Source of the DNA: Christensenella massiliensis
GTDB lineage: Bacteria; Bacillota; Clostridia; Christensenellales; Christensenellaceae
DNA: 64,000 bases
Direction: 5' to 3'
Assembly: GCA_900155415.1 (NCBI GenBank)
Contig: LT700187.1
Span: 1,364,001 to 1,428,000 of the forward strand
The translations under genes and the position numbers were made by a program. This document shows, piece after piece, positions 53,468 to 61,548 of the stretch. Position 1 is the stretch's first letter, and each line of letters begins with the position of its first letter. The notes under the pieces were generated by a model that was not told the origin of the DNA, did no database searches, and saw only the letters and a list, made by a program, of their open reading frames with translations.

Positions 53468-54106
53468 ATGAGCAAAAGGAGAGTGGAAACGATGCAGAAA
53501 GAGGCGCTGATCGAAGAGATCGTCGGAATAGAGTGGAACATGTTCGATAAGGTGAATAATTTAGGCGGGCGCGCAAGCTGTCAGGATGACTATACAACCT
53601 TTCACATCATGCGGAAATCGCAGTTTCAGGCATGGAATATCCTTGTGCTGGAAAGCTATAAAAACGATTTGATGACCGCCCGAGAAGAAAGAAGAAATTT
53701 GCTTACGGAAAAATATGCATATATGATGGAGTATACGCACGCGGATGAATATGCAAAAATCGCTCATGTTCTTCCGAAAGTTTCCGCTGAAAAATCAAGC
53801 AATATCGATAAGATCACCCAAATATACATGCGCCAGACCGAACAGCTTGCAGAAGAATATCCTAAATATATGGCAAGAACAAGGCCGATCCATGCGCAGG
53901 ATGACCGGCATTTTACCTCTATAGAGACGTATCTTCGGTGTGAGCTGAAAACGTATTCAGAAAATACGGTAAAGGAGTATTGGAATTATTTGCAGGAGCT
54001 GGAGAAAACCGGCGGTAAGATCGCCTATATGATATGCGAAAATATCGCAAAATGTTATGGATATAGTTCACTTGCAGACGCAGAGAGAGGCATAAAGGAA
54101 AGGTAA
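53468..54106 (+). CDS. DUF4125-family protein
   Basis: About 212 residues. Three in-frame ATGs (53447, 53468, 53492) are possible; 53468 has AAGGA seven bases upstream. Recognisable DUF4125 features: EEIVGIEWNMFDKVNN, DYTTFHIMRKSQFQAW, then a helical body and LQELEKTGGKIAYMICENI at the end. No known biochemical activity. It closes the TPR-DUF4037-DUF4125 operon. Confidence 0.78.
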   Translation: MSKRRVETMQKEALIEEIVGIEWNMFDKVNNLGGRASCQDDYTTFHIMRKSQFQAWNILVLESYKNDLMTAREERRNLLTEKYAYMMEYTHADEYAKIAHVLPKVSAEKSSNIDKITQIYMRQTEQLAEEYPKYMARTRPIHAQDDRHFTSIETYLRCELKTYSENTVKEYWNYLQELEKTGGKIAYMICENIAKCYGYSSLADAERGIKER

Positions 54107-54164
54107 GGTAAGAGAAAAAACAGCAGTATGCGCGCGCTGGAGGCATAAATTTCAGGCGTTGGTA

Positions 54165-54193
54165 TTGACGTAATGTTTTTTTGGTGTTATAAT
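54165..54193 (+). promoter_or_regulatory. Strong promoter before the glycyl radical enzyme operon
   Basis: TTGACG (54165-54170), a 17-bp spacer and TATAAT (54188-54193). The transcript should start near 54200, about 280 nt before the activase gene. Confidence 0.82.
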
Positions 54194-54199
54194 CAGAAA

Positions 54200-54477
54200 A
54201 ACGGTTTATTTGTGGATGGAAAAGCAAATACTGCGAAGTGATAAATGAATAGAGAGCTGCCGAAGCTTTCTCAATACATGACAGCAATCAATCCTATCGG
54301 GCAGCGCTCAAATAAGGCAATATAGCAGCAGAAGATACAAAAAAGAGAACAGCATACGGAGATATTTAGTACAATACAGAAGTATTCATAGCAGAAAAAG
54401 GTTTTTCTGCAAAGGATGGCTTCATTGGTTGGAAAAACGTTTTACAAATAAAATTCAGGAAGTAATGGGGGAACGAA
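54200..54477 (+). promoter_or_regulatory. Long structured 5' leader of the activase/glycyl radical enzyme mRNA
   Basis: No gene is evident. It contains AATAC-AGAA-GTATT (54374-54387) and a perfect GCAGAAAAA / TTTTTCTGC dyad (54391-54410). A 26-codon frame at 54245-54325 has no clear ribosome binding site. The length and hairpins suggest post-initiation control (riboswitch, attenuator or protein target). No known riboswitch class was recognised. Confidence 0.4.
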
Positions 54478-55377
54478 ATGGAAGGATATGTTTACAATAT
54501 ACGAAGATATTCGAGACATGATGGGCCGGGAGTGCGAACGACAGTATTCCTGAAGGGGTGCCCGCTGCGCTGCCAATGGTGCTCCAGTCCGCAGACATGG
54601 AGCCTGAAACCGGAGCCGGTCTTTCTGGCATCAAAATGTATTGGCTGCGGAAAATGCCTGCATGCCTGCAAAAATGGCGCGATCAATATGCTGCCGGGCG
54701 CGCACAGGATCAATTACTCAAAATGTATAAAATGCGGCGCCTGTGCGAAAGCCTGCCCCTCGCAGGCGATTCGGATGGACGCGCAGAAAATGACCTCAGA
54801 GGAGGTCGTGGACATTGTCGAGCGCGATAAAAAATATTATCGTCCTACGGGCGGCGGTATCACGCTTTCGGGCGGCGAGGTGCTGGCACAGGCGGATTTT
54901 TCGGCGGACATTTTACGGCTTTCTCAGGAAGCGGGCATACACACATGCATCGAGTCCAGCGCCTATGGATCATGGGATGCATTGGAAAAAATACTGAAGC
55001 ATACGAAGATCGCATATTTTGATTTAAAGCATGTAGATGACGCAGCTCATAGGGAATTGACGGGAGTTTCAAATGAGATCATCAAGCAGAATATAGAAAA
55101 AGCGGCAAAATCCGGACTTTGCAGGGTGGTGGTCAACCTTCCGGCGATCCCCGGGATGAATGATTCGGAAAAGAACATTCGCGCCATGGCTTTCTTCCTG
55201 CATGAGATCGGCCTGTCGGAAGTAAAATATCTTTCGTTCCACAAATTGGGGCAGCATGAATATGAGGAGCTCGGATGGGATTATCCGGTAAAGGACCTCC
55301 CCGCGAACGAGCCGGAGGAAGACGACGACAAGAAGGCGTTTTTTGAATCTTTGGGGATTCATATCGTAACAAAGTAA
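54478..55377 (+). CDS. Glycyl radical enzyme activating protein (radical SAM)
   Basis: 299 residues. Installs the glycyl radical on the partner enzyme by cleaving SAM. The radical SAM cysteines are in FLKGCPLRCQWCSSP (CxxxCxxC). A ferredoxin-like insert carries two more [4Fe-4S] motifs, CIGCGKCLHACK and CIKCGACAKACPS, then ITLSGGEVLAQ and HTCIESSAYGSW. The two-cluster insert is typical of activases for lyase and dehydratase type glycyl radical enzymes and is absent from the pyruvate formate-lyase activase. The target gene is 50 bases downstream. Confidence 0.95.
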   Translation: MEGYVYNIRRYSRHDGPGVRTTVFLKGCPLRCQWCSSPQTWSLKPEPVFLASKCIGCGKCLHACKNGAINMLPGAHRINYSKCIKCGACAKACPSQAIRMDAQKMTSEEVVDIVERDKKYYRPTGGGITLSGGEVLAQADFSADILRLSQEAGIHTCIESSAYGSWDALEKILKHTKIAYFDLKHVDDAAHRELTGVSNEIIKQNIEKAAKSGLCRVVVNLPAIPGMNDSEKNIRAMAFFLHEIGLSEVKYLSFHKLGQHEYEELGWDYPVKDLPANEPEEDDDKKAFFESLGIHIVTK

Positions 55378-55427
55378 GACGGTTTTAAAGCTGTGAATAT
55401 ATCAAACAAATATAGGAGGGAGCAAAT

Positions 55428-57887
55428 ATGTTATTTACTGGTAAAAATTATAAAGTGCGGAAAAGAGAAGAAGAGACGCCGCGTATCAATGCGCTCAAAA
55501 AGAGATTTTTGAGCGACAAGTTCTACGTAGATATCCAAAGAGCGAGGATCGTTACGGAGTCCTATAAGAAATCCGAGGGATATCCCATGGTCATACGCCG
55601 TGCGATGGCGTTCAAGGACATCATGGAAAATCTTGATTGTGTCATTCAGGATAATGAACTGATCGTCGGCGCGCAGAACGGTTCCTCCAACAGAAGCGCG
55701 AGCGTATTTCCGGATTCCCGGGTCGATTTTATTCGGGATGAGATCGATATTTTCGAAACGCGTGCGGCAGACCGCTTTATCGTAAGGCCGGAGGTCAAAA
55801 AGGAGCTTCTGGAGGATATCATTCCCTATTGGGAGGATAAATGCCTGCATTCGAATATGCTGAAAACGCTGCCGGATGAGACACGCCGCCATCAGTTGGC
55901 CGAAAATCAATGCGTAAACGGTTGGTGCGCCTTTGCAAACGGCCCGGGGCACTATGTTCCGGATCATGAAAATCTGCTGAAAATGGGCCTGAAGGGGAAA
56001 AAAGAGCAGGCGGAAAAGGTTTTGGCGGAAATCGACATGTGCGATAAAGAGGGCATCAGGAAGATGCACGACCTGCAGGCTATGATTATGACGATAGACG
56101 CGGCCATTACGTTCGCACACCGGTATGCGGCAAAAGCGCGCGAGATGGCGGAAAAGGAAGCCGATGAGACGAGGAAAAAAGAGCTGATCCGAATCGCCGA
56201 AACCTGCGAATGGGTGCCGGAAAACCCGCCGCGCAACTTCTATGAAGCGACACAGTTTGTTTGGTTCACAGAACTGATCACACAGATCGAAACGAACGGC
56301 GTGTCGATCGCACCGGGCAACTTCGACAGATATATGCTGCCGTATTACGAAAAAGACATCGCGGATGGCACAGAAACGCAGGAATCGATCGCGGAAATTT
56401 TGGGCTGCTTCTACATCAAGCTTGCGGAAATGGTGGTGCTGTATGACACGCAGCAGTCTACCTTTATTGCAAACTTCGCAATGGGCGAGCATTTGAGCAT
56501 CGGCGGCACGGATAAGTATGGCAGGGATGTCACGAACGAGCTGTCCTATGTCTGTCTGCAGGCGCAGATGGACGTTGGTCTGTTCCAGCCGAATATGTCG
56601 GTAAGGTGGCATAACAAGTGCCCGGATAATCTTCTGAAGGAGGGCCTGCGGGTCGTCAGCGTCAGAAATGCGATCCCGCAGATCATCAATGACGAGGTAT
56701 TTGTGGAGTCTATCCTTTCGCGCGGCGTACCGATGGAGGAAGCGCGCGAATATGCATGCGCAGGCTGCTCGGAGGTCCAGCTCCCGGGGAAAACGGCCTC
56801 TCTCCTGATGATTTGGGTTTCAGACCTGAAGGTTTTGGAAAATGCTCTGAACAATGGCCGCGATATGATGACCGGAAAACAGTTTGGACCTAAGACGGGC
56901 GAGGTCGAGGAATTCACCTGCATCGAGGATGTAATACATGCCTATGAGGAACAGCTGAAATATTATTATAAGCAGGCGGCTATCATGATGAATACGGAAG
57001 CCGATGTCCACCGGAGAGTACAGCCGCTCCCGTGGATGTCCGTAACCAATGGCACCTGTATCGAAAAGGGAACGGAGATCTGGCGCGGCGGTGCAAAATA
57101 TTATTGGACCTCTATGATCGCTTTGGTAGGCATGGCAAATGTCGGAAATTCCATTGCGGCAATCAAGAAAGTATGCTTTGACGATAAGCTCTATACGCTG
57201 AGAGAAGTTATGGATGCATGCAAGGTAAACTTTGAGGGACATGAGGATATGCGGCAAGTGCTTCTGAACGTAGATAAATTCGGAAACGACATCGAATGGG
57301 TCGATAAGATCACGGTAGATATGATGAATCTTTCCTATGAATTGGGGCAGAAATATGTCGACGACAATGGTATCGTGCATGAATTTAAGGACCCGAGGGG
57401 CGGAGAGCTTCCGCGTTCCATGTGGCCGTCCTATCTCACAGTCTCCGCAAATACGGCCTACGGGAAATACTGCGGCGCGAGCCCGGATGGAAGATTGGCG
57501 ACAACACCCTGCAGCGATAGTATCTGCCCGACGCAGGGTTCAGATTCACATGGACTTACCGCTATGCTGAATTCTATGGCGCAGCTTGACCAAACGCAGG
57601 CTACGGGCGGCGTTATCTTCAATGTAAAGTTCTCGCCGGACGCGCTTTCCACAGAAGAAGCGTTGGATGATACCGTCGAGGTAGTGAAATCCTATTTCCG
57701 GAACGGCGGCGCGCAGATCCAGTTTCAAGTGACCTCGCATAAAACGCTGCGCAGGGCACAGGAGCATCCGGAACAGTACGGAGACCTGATGGTTCGTATC
57801 ACAGGATATGCGGCATTGTTTACAGAGATCACTCCTGAAGTACAGGAGGAACTGATTTCACGTACACAGTATGAAGAATTGGCGTGA
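55428..57887 (+). CDS. Glycyl radical enzyme of unknown substrate (dehydratase/lyase/decarboxylase type)
   Basis: 819 residues, the usual length. The glycyl radical loop MVRITGYAALF near the C-terminus places the radical on Gly793. The active-site loop reads YACAGCSEVQLPGK, with the thiyl Cys at 447 and the general-acid/base Glu at 449 (C-x-E). Pyruvate formate-lyases have Cys-Cys instead, so this is not one. The residue between them is Ser, where the common choline, glycerol and isethionate enzymes have Val. There are no BMC shell genes or encapsulation peptide. AGGAGG precedes the ATG. The substrate cannot be assigned from sequence. Confidence 0.93.
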   Translation: MLFTGKNYKVRKREEETPRINALKKRFLSDKFYVDIQRARIVTESYKKSEGYPMVIRRAMAFKDIMENLDCVIQDNELIVGAQNGSSNRSASVFPDSRVDFIRDEIDIFETRAADRFIVRPEVKKELLEDIIPYWEDKCLHSNMLKTLPDETRRHQLAENQCVNGWCAFANGPGHYVPDHENLLKMGLKGKKEQAEKVLAEIDMCDKEGIRKMHDLQAMIMTIDAAITFAHRYAAKAREMAEKEADETRKKELIRIAETCEWVPENPPRNFYEATQFVWFTELITQIETNGVSIAPGNFDRYMLPYYEKDIADGTETQESIAEILGCFYIKLAEMVVLYDTQQSTFIANFAMGEHLSIGGTDKYGRDVTNELSYVCLQAQMDVGLFQPNMSVRWHNKCPDNLLKEGLRVVSVRNAIPQIINDEVFVESILSRGVPMEEAREYACAGCSEVQLPGKTASLLMIWVSDLKVLENALNNGRDMMTGKQFGPKTGEVEEFTCIEDVIHAYEEQLKYYYKQAAIMMNTEADVHRRVQPLPWMSVTNGTCIEKGTEIWRGGAKYYWTSMIALVGMANVGNSIAAIKKVCFDDKLYTLREVMDACKVNFEGHEDMRQVLLNVDKFGNDIEWVDKITVDMMNLSYELGQKYVDDNGIVHEFKDPRGGELPRSMWPSYLTVSANTAYGKYCGASPDGRLATTPCSDSICPTQGSDSHGLTAMLNSMAQLDQTQATGGVIFNVKFSPDALSTEEALDDTVEVVKSYFRNGGAQIQFQVTSHKTLRRAQEHPEQYGDLMVRITGYAALFTEITPEVQEELISRTQYEELA

Positions 57888-57910
57888 TTTGCGCATATAA
57901 AAGTGCTTCG

Positions 57911-57937
57911 GGGGAATGCCGCAGGGTATTCCCCTTT
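57911..57937 (+). other. Hairpin between the glycyl radical enzyme and TPR-2 genes
   Basis: GGGGAATGCC / GGTATTCCCC (10 bp with one G.U, GCAG loop) followed by only TTT. A weak terminator or mRNA-stabilising hairpin that would keep TPR-2 expression below that of the enzyme. Confidence 0.6.
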
Positions 57938-57966
57938 GGCATCTTGTGAAAAAGGACGAGGATTTT

Positions 57967-58869
57967 ATGATAGAAAAATTTTATGATGAATTAGAGGAAG
58001 TATATCAGACAGAGGATGCTGCTGCGATAGAAGGCTTTCTGCAAGAAAGTATGTTATCATCCGGCAGCGGAAGTACGAATGGTATCCGTATCGCAGCCTC
58101 CAATGAGCTGGGGAATTTTTATTTAAATAACGGAAGGCCAAAAGAGGCGGTAAATTCTTTTCAGCAGGCAAAAGCCCTTGTTTTGGAAACGTACGGCCCA
58201 CGCTCTCTGGAATATGCGAATATTGTGAATAATTTTGCCAATGCCTGCCGGGTAAGCGGGGATATGGATGTAGCTTTAAGGGAATATGAGGAAGCGCTTG
58301 CAGTCTATCGGGAACTCGGCAAAACGGAGGGATATTTCTATTCGGCAGCGCTCAACAATATTGCTATCATCTATATACAGAAAAAGAGGTATGATGATGC
58401 CAAGGCCGCCCTTCAGCAGGCGTTGGCAAGTACCGAACAAAAAGCGGACCTGTTGCCGGAAAGGGCGGTCGCCCTTACCAATATGGGAAGCCTTTATATG
58501 TATGAAAAAAAGCATCAGGAAGCGCTGAAATATGTAAAAGAAGCCATTTCTATCTATGACGTACTGCCTGATGAAAAAAAGACCAATATGGCCGCGGCAT
58601 ATAACACCTTAGGCGACCTGCTCGTGCAAGAGAAGCAATTGGAGGATGCCGCTGCGGCGTATGCTGCGGCTAAAGCACTTATGGTTCAGTTTTGCGGGAA
58701 AAACCTTGAATATATTACTATATGCAGGAAGCTGGCTATGGTTTACAGCAAGCAAAAGAACTATCGCAAAAGGGATGCCAAGGTGAAGGAAGCATTGGAT
58801 ATCATGGAGAAGTTAGGATTCAGCGGCACAAAGCTCTATGAGGATACCAAAAAAATAGGCGAACAATAG
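57967..58869 (+). CDS. TPR-repeat protein 2 of the glycyl radical enzyme locus
   Basis: 300 residues from the ATG at 57967 (GGACGAGG upstream). TPR-type helix pairs throughout: IAASNELGNFYLNNGRPKEA, YANIVNNFANACRVSGDMD, YSAALNNIAIIYIQKKRYDDA and VALTNMGSLYMYEKKHQEA. The repeat phasing and the F-x-x-E-L-x-x-x-Y start match TPR-1 six kilobases upstream, so the two are paralogues. No signal peptide. Confidence 0.86.
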   Translation: MIEKFYDELEEVYQTEDAAAIEGFLQESMLSSGSGSTNGIRIAASNELGNFYLNNGRPKEAVNSFQQAKALVLETYGPRSLEYANIVNNFANACRVSGDMDVALREYEEALAVYRELGKTEGYFYSAALNNIAIIYIQKKRYDDAKAALQQALASTEQKADLLPERAVALTNMGSLYMYEKKHQEALKYVKEAISIYDVLPDEKKTNMAAAYNTLGDLLVQEKQLEDAAAAYAAAKALMVQFCGKNLEYITICRKLAMVYSKQKNYRKRDAKVKEALDIMEKLGFSGTKLYEDTKKIGEQ

Positions 58870-58908
58870 CAAAAGTCTTCTGTTGCTTTGGATAGGAGGA
58901 AAACGTTG

Positions 58909-59286
58909 ATGAAATATATCGTATTCAGTCAGCATATCAGGAAATCGGAGGAGTTCAGCAACATTCGCGCGGCCGTAAATATCATTATGGATTATAACGG
59001 TGAAATGACCTTTGCCGCAGAGTATGACCGGACGCACAAGGAAGCGGACGGCGATGTTCCCCGGACGGCAAAGGAGCTGAAAGAGAAAAATAAACGGCAA
59101 TATTTTCTGCAGATGAAAAAGCATATCCAAAATGAGGCGGCCAAGCTTACGGAAACGCTCGAAAAAACAAAGCCGGGCGAGGTGATCCGCTATCATTTGT
59201 GCGAAATCAAAGTGCAGGAGGATGATGGAAACAGCTGCGCGTTTGGGATTGGCGGAGGGTGCTGCAATCCGCCGGATGCCCTGTAA
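58909..59286 (+). CDS. Small protein with Cys-rich tail, unknown function
   Basis: 125 residues from the ATG at 58909, preceded by AGGAGG. N-terminal half (YIVFSQHIRKSEEFSNIRAAV) and a Lys/Glu-rich central helix, ending in SCAFGIGGGCCNPPDAL. The C-x7-C-C tail suggests metal or persulfide binding (inference). It is 39 bases after TPR-2 and probably in the same transcript. Confidence 0.6.
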   Translation: MKYIVFSQHIRKSEEFSNIRAAVNIIMDYNGEMTFAAEYDRTHKEADGDVPRTAKELKEKNKRQYFLQMKKHIQNEAAKLTETLEKTKPGEVIRYHLCEIKVQEDDGNSCAFGIGGGCCNPPDAL

Positions 59287-59382
59287 ATGAAAAGTTTATA
59301 GTCAAATATATCGATTTGCTTAACATAATAGCAGGCTTGAGCAGTTTTAGCTGTATGCCTATGATCTGTTTTTCTTTGGCTC

Positions 59383-59550
59383 GTGAGGCTGATTGGAAGC
59401 ACGGGAGGAAAGACGGGCACATCTGCCAGCAGAAAAACAAATTGCATTCCTACCGGAGAGGCTGCGGGCAGTGAACTGAAAAAAGTGCGGGAGCTTGCTG
59501 TGATAGTAATTTCAGAAAATGAATTTAAGGAAATGGAAATGATGCTGTAA
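59383..59550 (+). CDS. Possible 55-residue protein or gene remnant
   Basis: A GTG-started frame reading VRLIGSTGGKTGTSASRK... and ending ELKKVRELAVIVISENEFKEMEMML. Its TAA runs directly into the AGGAG of the next gene, the spacing expected of a translated upstream cistron, but no clear ribosome binding site precedes the GTG. It may be the 3' end of a decayed gene. The rest of 59287-59382 shows nothing. Confidence 0.3.
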   Translation: MRLIGSTGGKTGTSASRKTNCIPTGEAAGSELKKVRELAVIVISENEFKEMEMML

Positions 59551-59563
59551 AGGAGAAAAAGAT

Positions 59564-59953
59564 ATGCTGAAAGAACGGGCACGGATTTATTATCAGGAAA
59601 AAGACTATAATTGCGCAGAGGCAATTATTCGTGCTGCCAATGACGAATATGCTTTGGGGATAAACGAAGCAGGGCTGAAAGCCTTCGGCGGATTTGGAGG
59701 CGGCATGCAGTGCGGAAGCATTTGCGGTGCCGTATGCGGCGGAATCGGAGCGATAAGCACAAAGGAAATAGAGACATGCGCGCATCAAACGGAAGCCTTG
59801 CACCCCAAATGCAGAGCGATGATGAATGCCTTTAAGGAGCGGTTTGGAAGCGCGTTTTGCGCCAAGGTTCGCAAGGAAAATTCAAACCCTGTCGAGCATT
59901 GCTGGCGCGTCGTAGAGGGCGCGGTAGAGATTTTGGAAAAAATTATGGAATAG
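59564..59953 (+). CDS. C_GCAxxG_C_C family redox-type protein
   Basis: 129 residues. The family cysteines are visible in order: NCAEAII, CGSICGAVCGGIGA, and later HPKCRAMM, AFCAKVR and EHCWRVV. Such proteins occur in anaerobes and are thought to bind a metal or Fe-S centre; the function is not established. AGGAG precedes the ATG. It closes the glycyl radical enzyme region. Confidence 0.85.
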   Translation: MLKERARIYYQEKDYNCAEAIIRAANDEYALGINEAGLKAFGGFGGGMQCGSICGAVCGGIGAISTKEIETCAHQTEALHPKCRAMMNAFKERFGSAFCAKVRKENSNPVEHCWRVVEGAVEILEKIME

Positions 59954-60134
59954 CATATACTTATTATGCAAAATATGTTTCGTGCATTATTTTATAATAC
60001 GAAAATGAAAAATGGGAGAAGCGGCAAGAAGAGTGCGTAAGATCTTTTGGCGGGCATATCGGCACTGGCGGAAGATATCGCGAAGAGGATTTTTGCTTCG
60101 GGGCTTATAAATAAAACATGATAGGAGACGAGTT

Positions 60135-61112
60135 ATGGATGCGAAAGAAAGAATTGAAAAGGTAACCCGTGCAATGCTCTGTATGGAACGGTATCCGTGG
60201 GAACAGGGAGAAGCATCTCAGGCTCTTTTAGAATTAGGGGATTATGAAAATGCTTACTTGATGGCGCACGATGCCGTATTGCGGCAATCGCCTGATGGTA
60301 GACTGGGAACAACATTTTATCGCGATCATGTGGCCATGTTCGGCGACACAAGTACGGTAACGGATGCAGTAAATAATGGGCAGGCGGTTCTGTATTTCGC
60401 TGAAAAAAACCATGACGCTTCCTTTTTGGAAGCTGCCCGCAAACAAATAGCGTTCTTGATGGAAACTGCGCCTCGCGCCAAGAATGGAGCGATTAGCCAT
60501 GTTCTGGATCATCCGCAGGTATGGGTGGATTCCATTCATCACTGCCCGCCATTCCTTGCGCAGATGGGTGAACAGGAAGAAGCGGTGCACCAGATAAGGG
60601 CGATGCGTGAGCTGGTATATGACTCGGAGACTAAACTGATGTATCATGTGTGGGACGATGTGAAAGAGGAATATGTGAATTCTGATTTCTGGGGGATTGG
60701 CATGGGGCTGGCACTGATGGGAATGGTTAAGACAGTACAATATTTGGAAAAGGAAGAGCAAAAAGAAGAAATCAAAACATATGCAATGGAATTGCTGGAC
60801 ACACTTTTGCTTTATAAAGATAAGAGCGGAATGTTTCATAATATTGTCAACGATCCGGATACTTTTTTGGAAGCAGACCTTTCTCAGGAAGTAGCGTGCG
60901 CCGTTTATTCCGGAATCTACCAAGGATGGATACCACGATCCTATCAGAAATATGCGGATGAAATGAGAAAAATGGCACAGGACTGCGTGGATGAATATGG
61001 ATTTGTGCGGAATGTGTGTGGAACGCCCACTTTTGCCGCGTTAAGTGTTTCAGTAGAAGCACAAGCAATGTTTCTGCAAATGGAGGCCGCTGCAATCAGG
61101 CTGGGGCTGTAA
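60135..61112 (+). CDS. GH88/GH105-like unsaturated glucuronyl/rhamnogalacturonyl hydrolase
   Basis: 325 residues, (alpha/alpha)6-barrel type with repeated Trp and aromatic helices: YPWEQGEASQALLELG, the DTSTVTDAVNNG and VLDHPQVWVDSIHHCPPFLAQMG blocks that carry the catalytic Asp in this superfamily, and YVNSDFWGIGMGLALMG. Family members remove 4,5-unsaturated uronic acid ends from oligosaccharides made by polysaccharide lyases. No signal peptide, so a cytoplasmic step. No linked transporter is nearby. Confidence 0.8.
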   Translation: MDAKERIEKVTRAMLCMERYPWEQGEASQALLELGDYENAYLMAHDAVLRQSPDGRLGTTFYRDHVAMFGDTSTVTDAVNNGQAVLYFAEKNHDASFLEAARKQIAFLMETAPRAKNGAISHVLDHPQVWVDSIHHCPPFLAQMGEQEEAVHQIRAMRELVYDSETKLMYHVWDDVKEEYVNSDFWGIGMGLALMGMVKTVQYLEKEEQKEEIKTYAMELLDTLLLYKDKSGMFHNIVNDPDTFLEADLSQEVACAVYSGIYQGWIPRSYQKYADEMRKMAQDCVDEYGFVRNVCGTPTFAALSVSVEAQAMFLQMEAAAIRLGL

Positions 61113-61221
61113 TAGCGAAAGAGGAACATTGCACATTTATAGATTCGCTTTTATGCAGTAAAAGGGATTCTCTGTATAAGCTTAAAATATAGAAGGTGCG
61201 TGTACTGCCGGCCGTGATTTT

Positions 61222-61257
61222 AAAGCAGACATGAAAAAAGGACATGCCTGCTTTTTA
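61222..61257 (+). terminator. Terminator after the GH88/105-like gene
   Basis: AAAGCAGACATG / CATGCCTGCTTT stem with one mismatch, followed by TT. Confidence 0.8.
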
Positions 61258-61292
61258 TATCTGGAAAATAGGCGGCAAACCTAAAGGAGGGA

Positions 61293-61433
61293 GCAAAAAA
61301 GGAATATGGACGAACTGTAAGGGAAATAATTGCCGATTTAATGGAGACGGGCAGCGAAAGGCTGAACGTGCTTTCCATTCGATGTAAAATCATTTCACGA
61401 TCGAATGAGGGAACTATAAAGCCACCTATATAG
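61293..61433 (+). pseudogene. Possible remnant of a LacI-type regulator gene
   Basis: An open stretch reading KEYGRTVREIIADLMETG...NVLSIRCKIISRSNEGTIKPP to a TAG. The helix-then-strand pattern with an I-I-x-R-S-x end resembles the last 45 residues of LacI regulators. The rest of the gene is absent. An AGGAGG lies at its left edge but the only ATG after it gives a 4-codon frame. Weak evidence. Confidence 0.25.
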
Positions 61434-61452
61434 ATAGTGTTTACCTTAAACT

Positions 61453-61507
61453 ATAATAGTCTTGCCCTATTTAAAATAGGACAAGACTATTAAACCTACT
61501 TTTTTTA
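61453..61507. terminator. Long bidirectional terminator hairpin before lpdA
   Basis: TAATAGTCTTG-C-CCTATTT pairs with AAATAGG-A-CAAGACTATTA (18 bp with one mismatch, 1-base centre), then a TTTTTTT tract on the plus side. It separates the plus-strand genes from the convergent lpdA. Confidence 0.78.
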
Positions 61508-61548
61508 TTATTGTTTTAACTTAACCTATGGCGCGTAGTGTATAATTG

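Noticed and set aside
55428-57887. Pyruvate formate-lyase
   Set aside because: The active site has a single Cys followed by Ser-Glu rather than adjacent cysteines, and the activase carries two extra Fe-S clusters.
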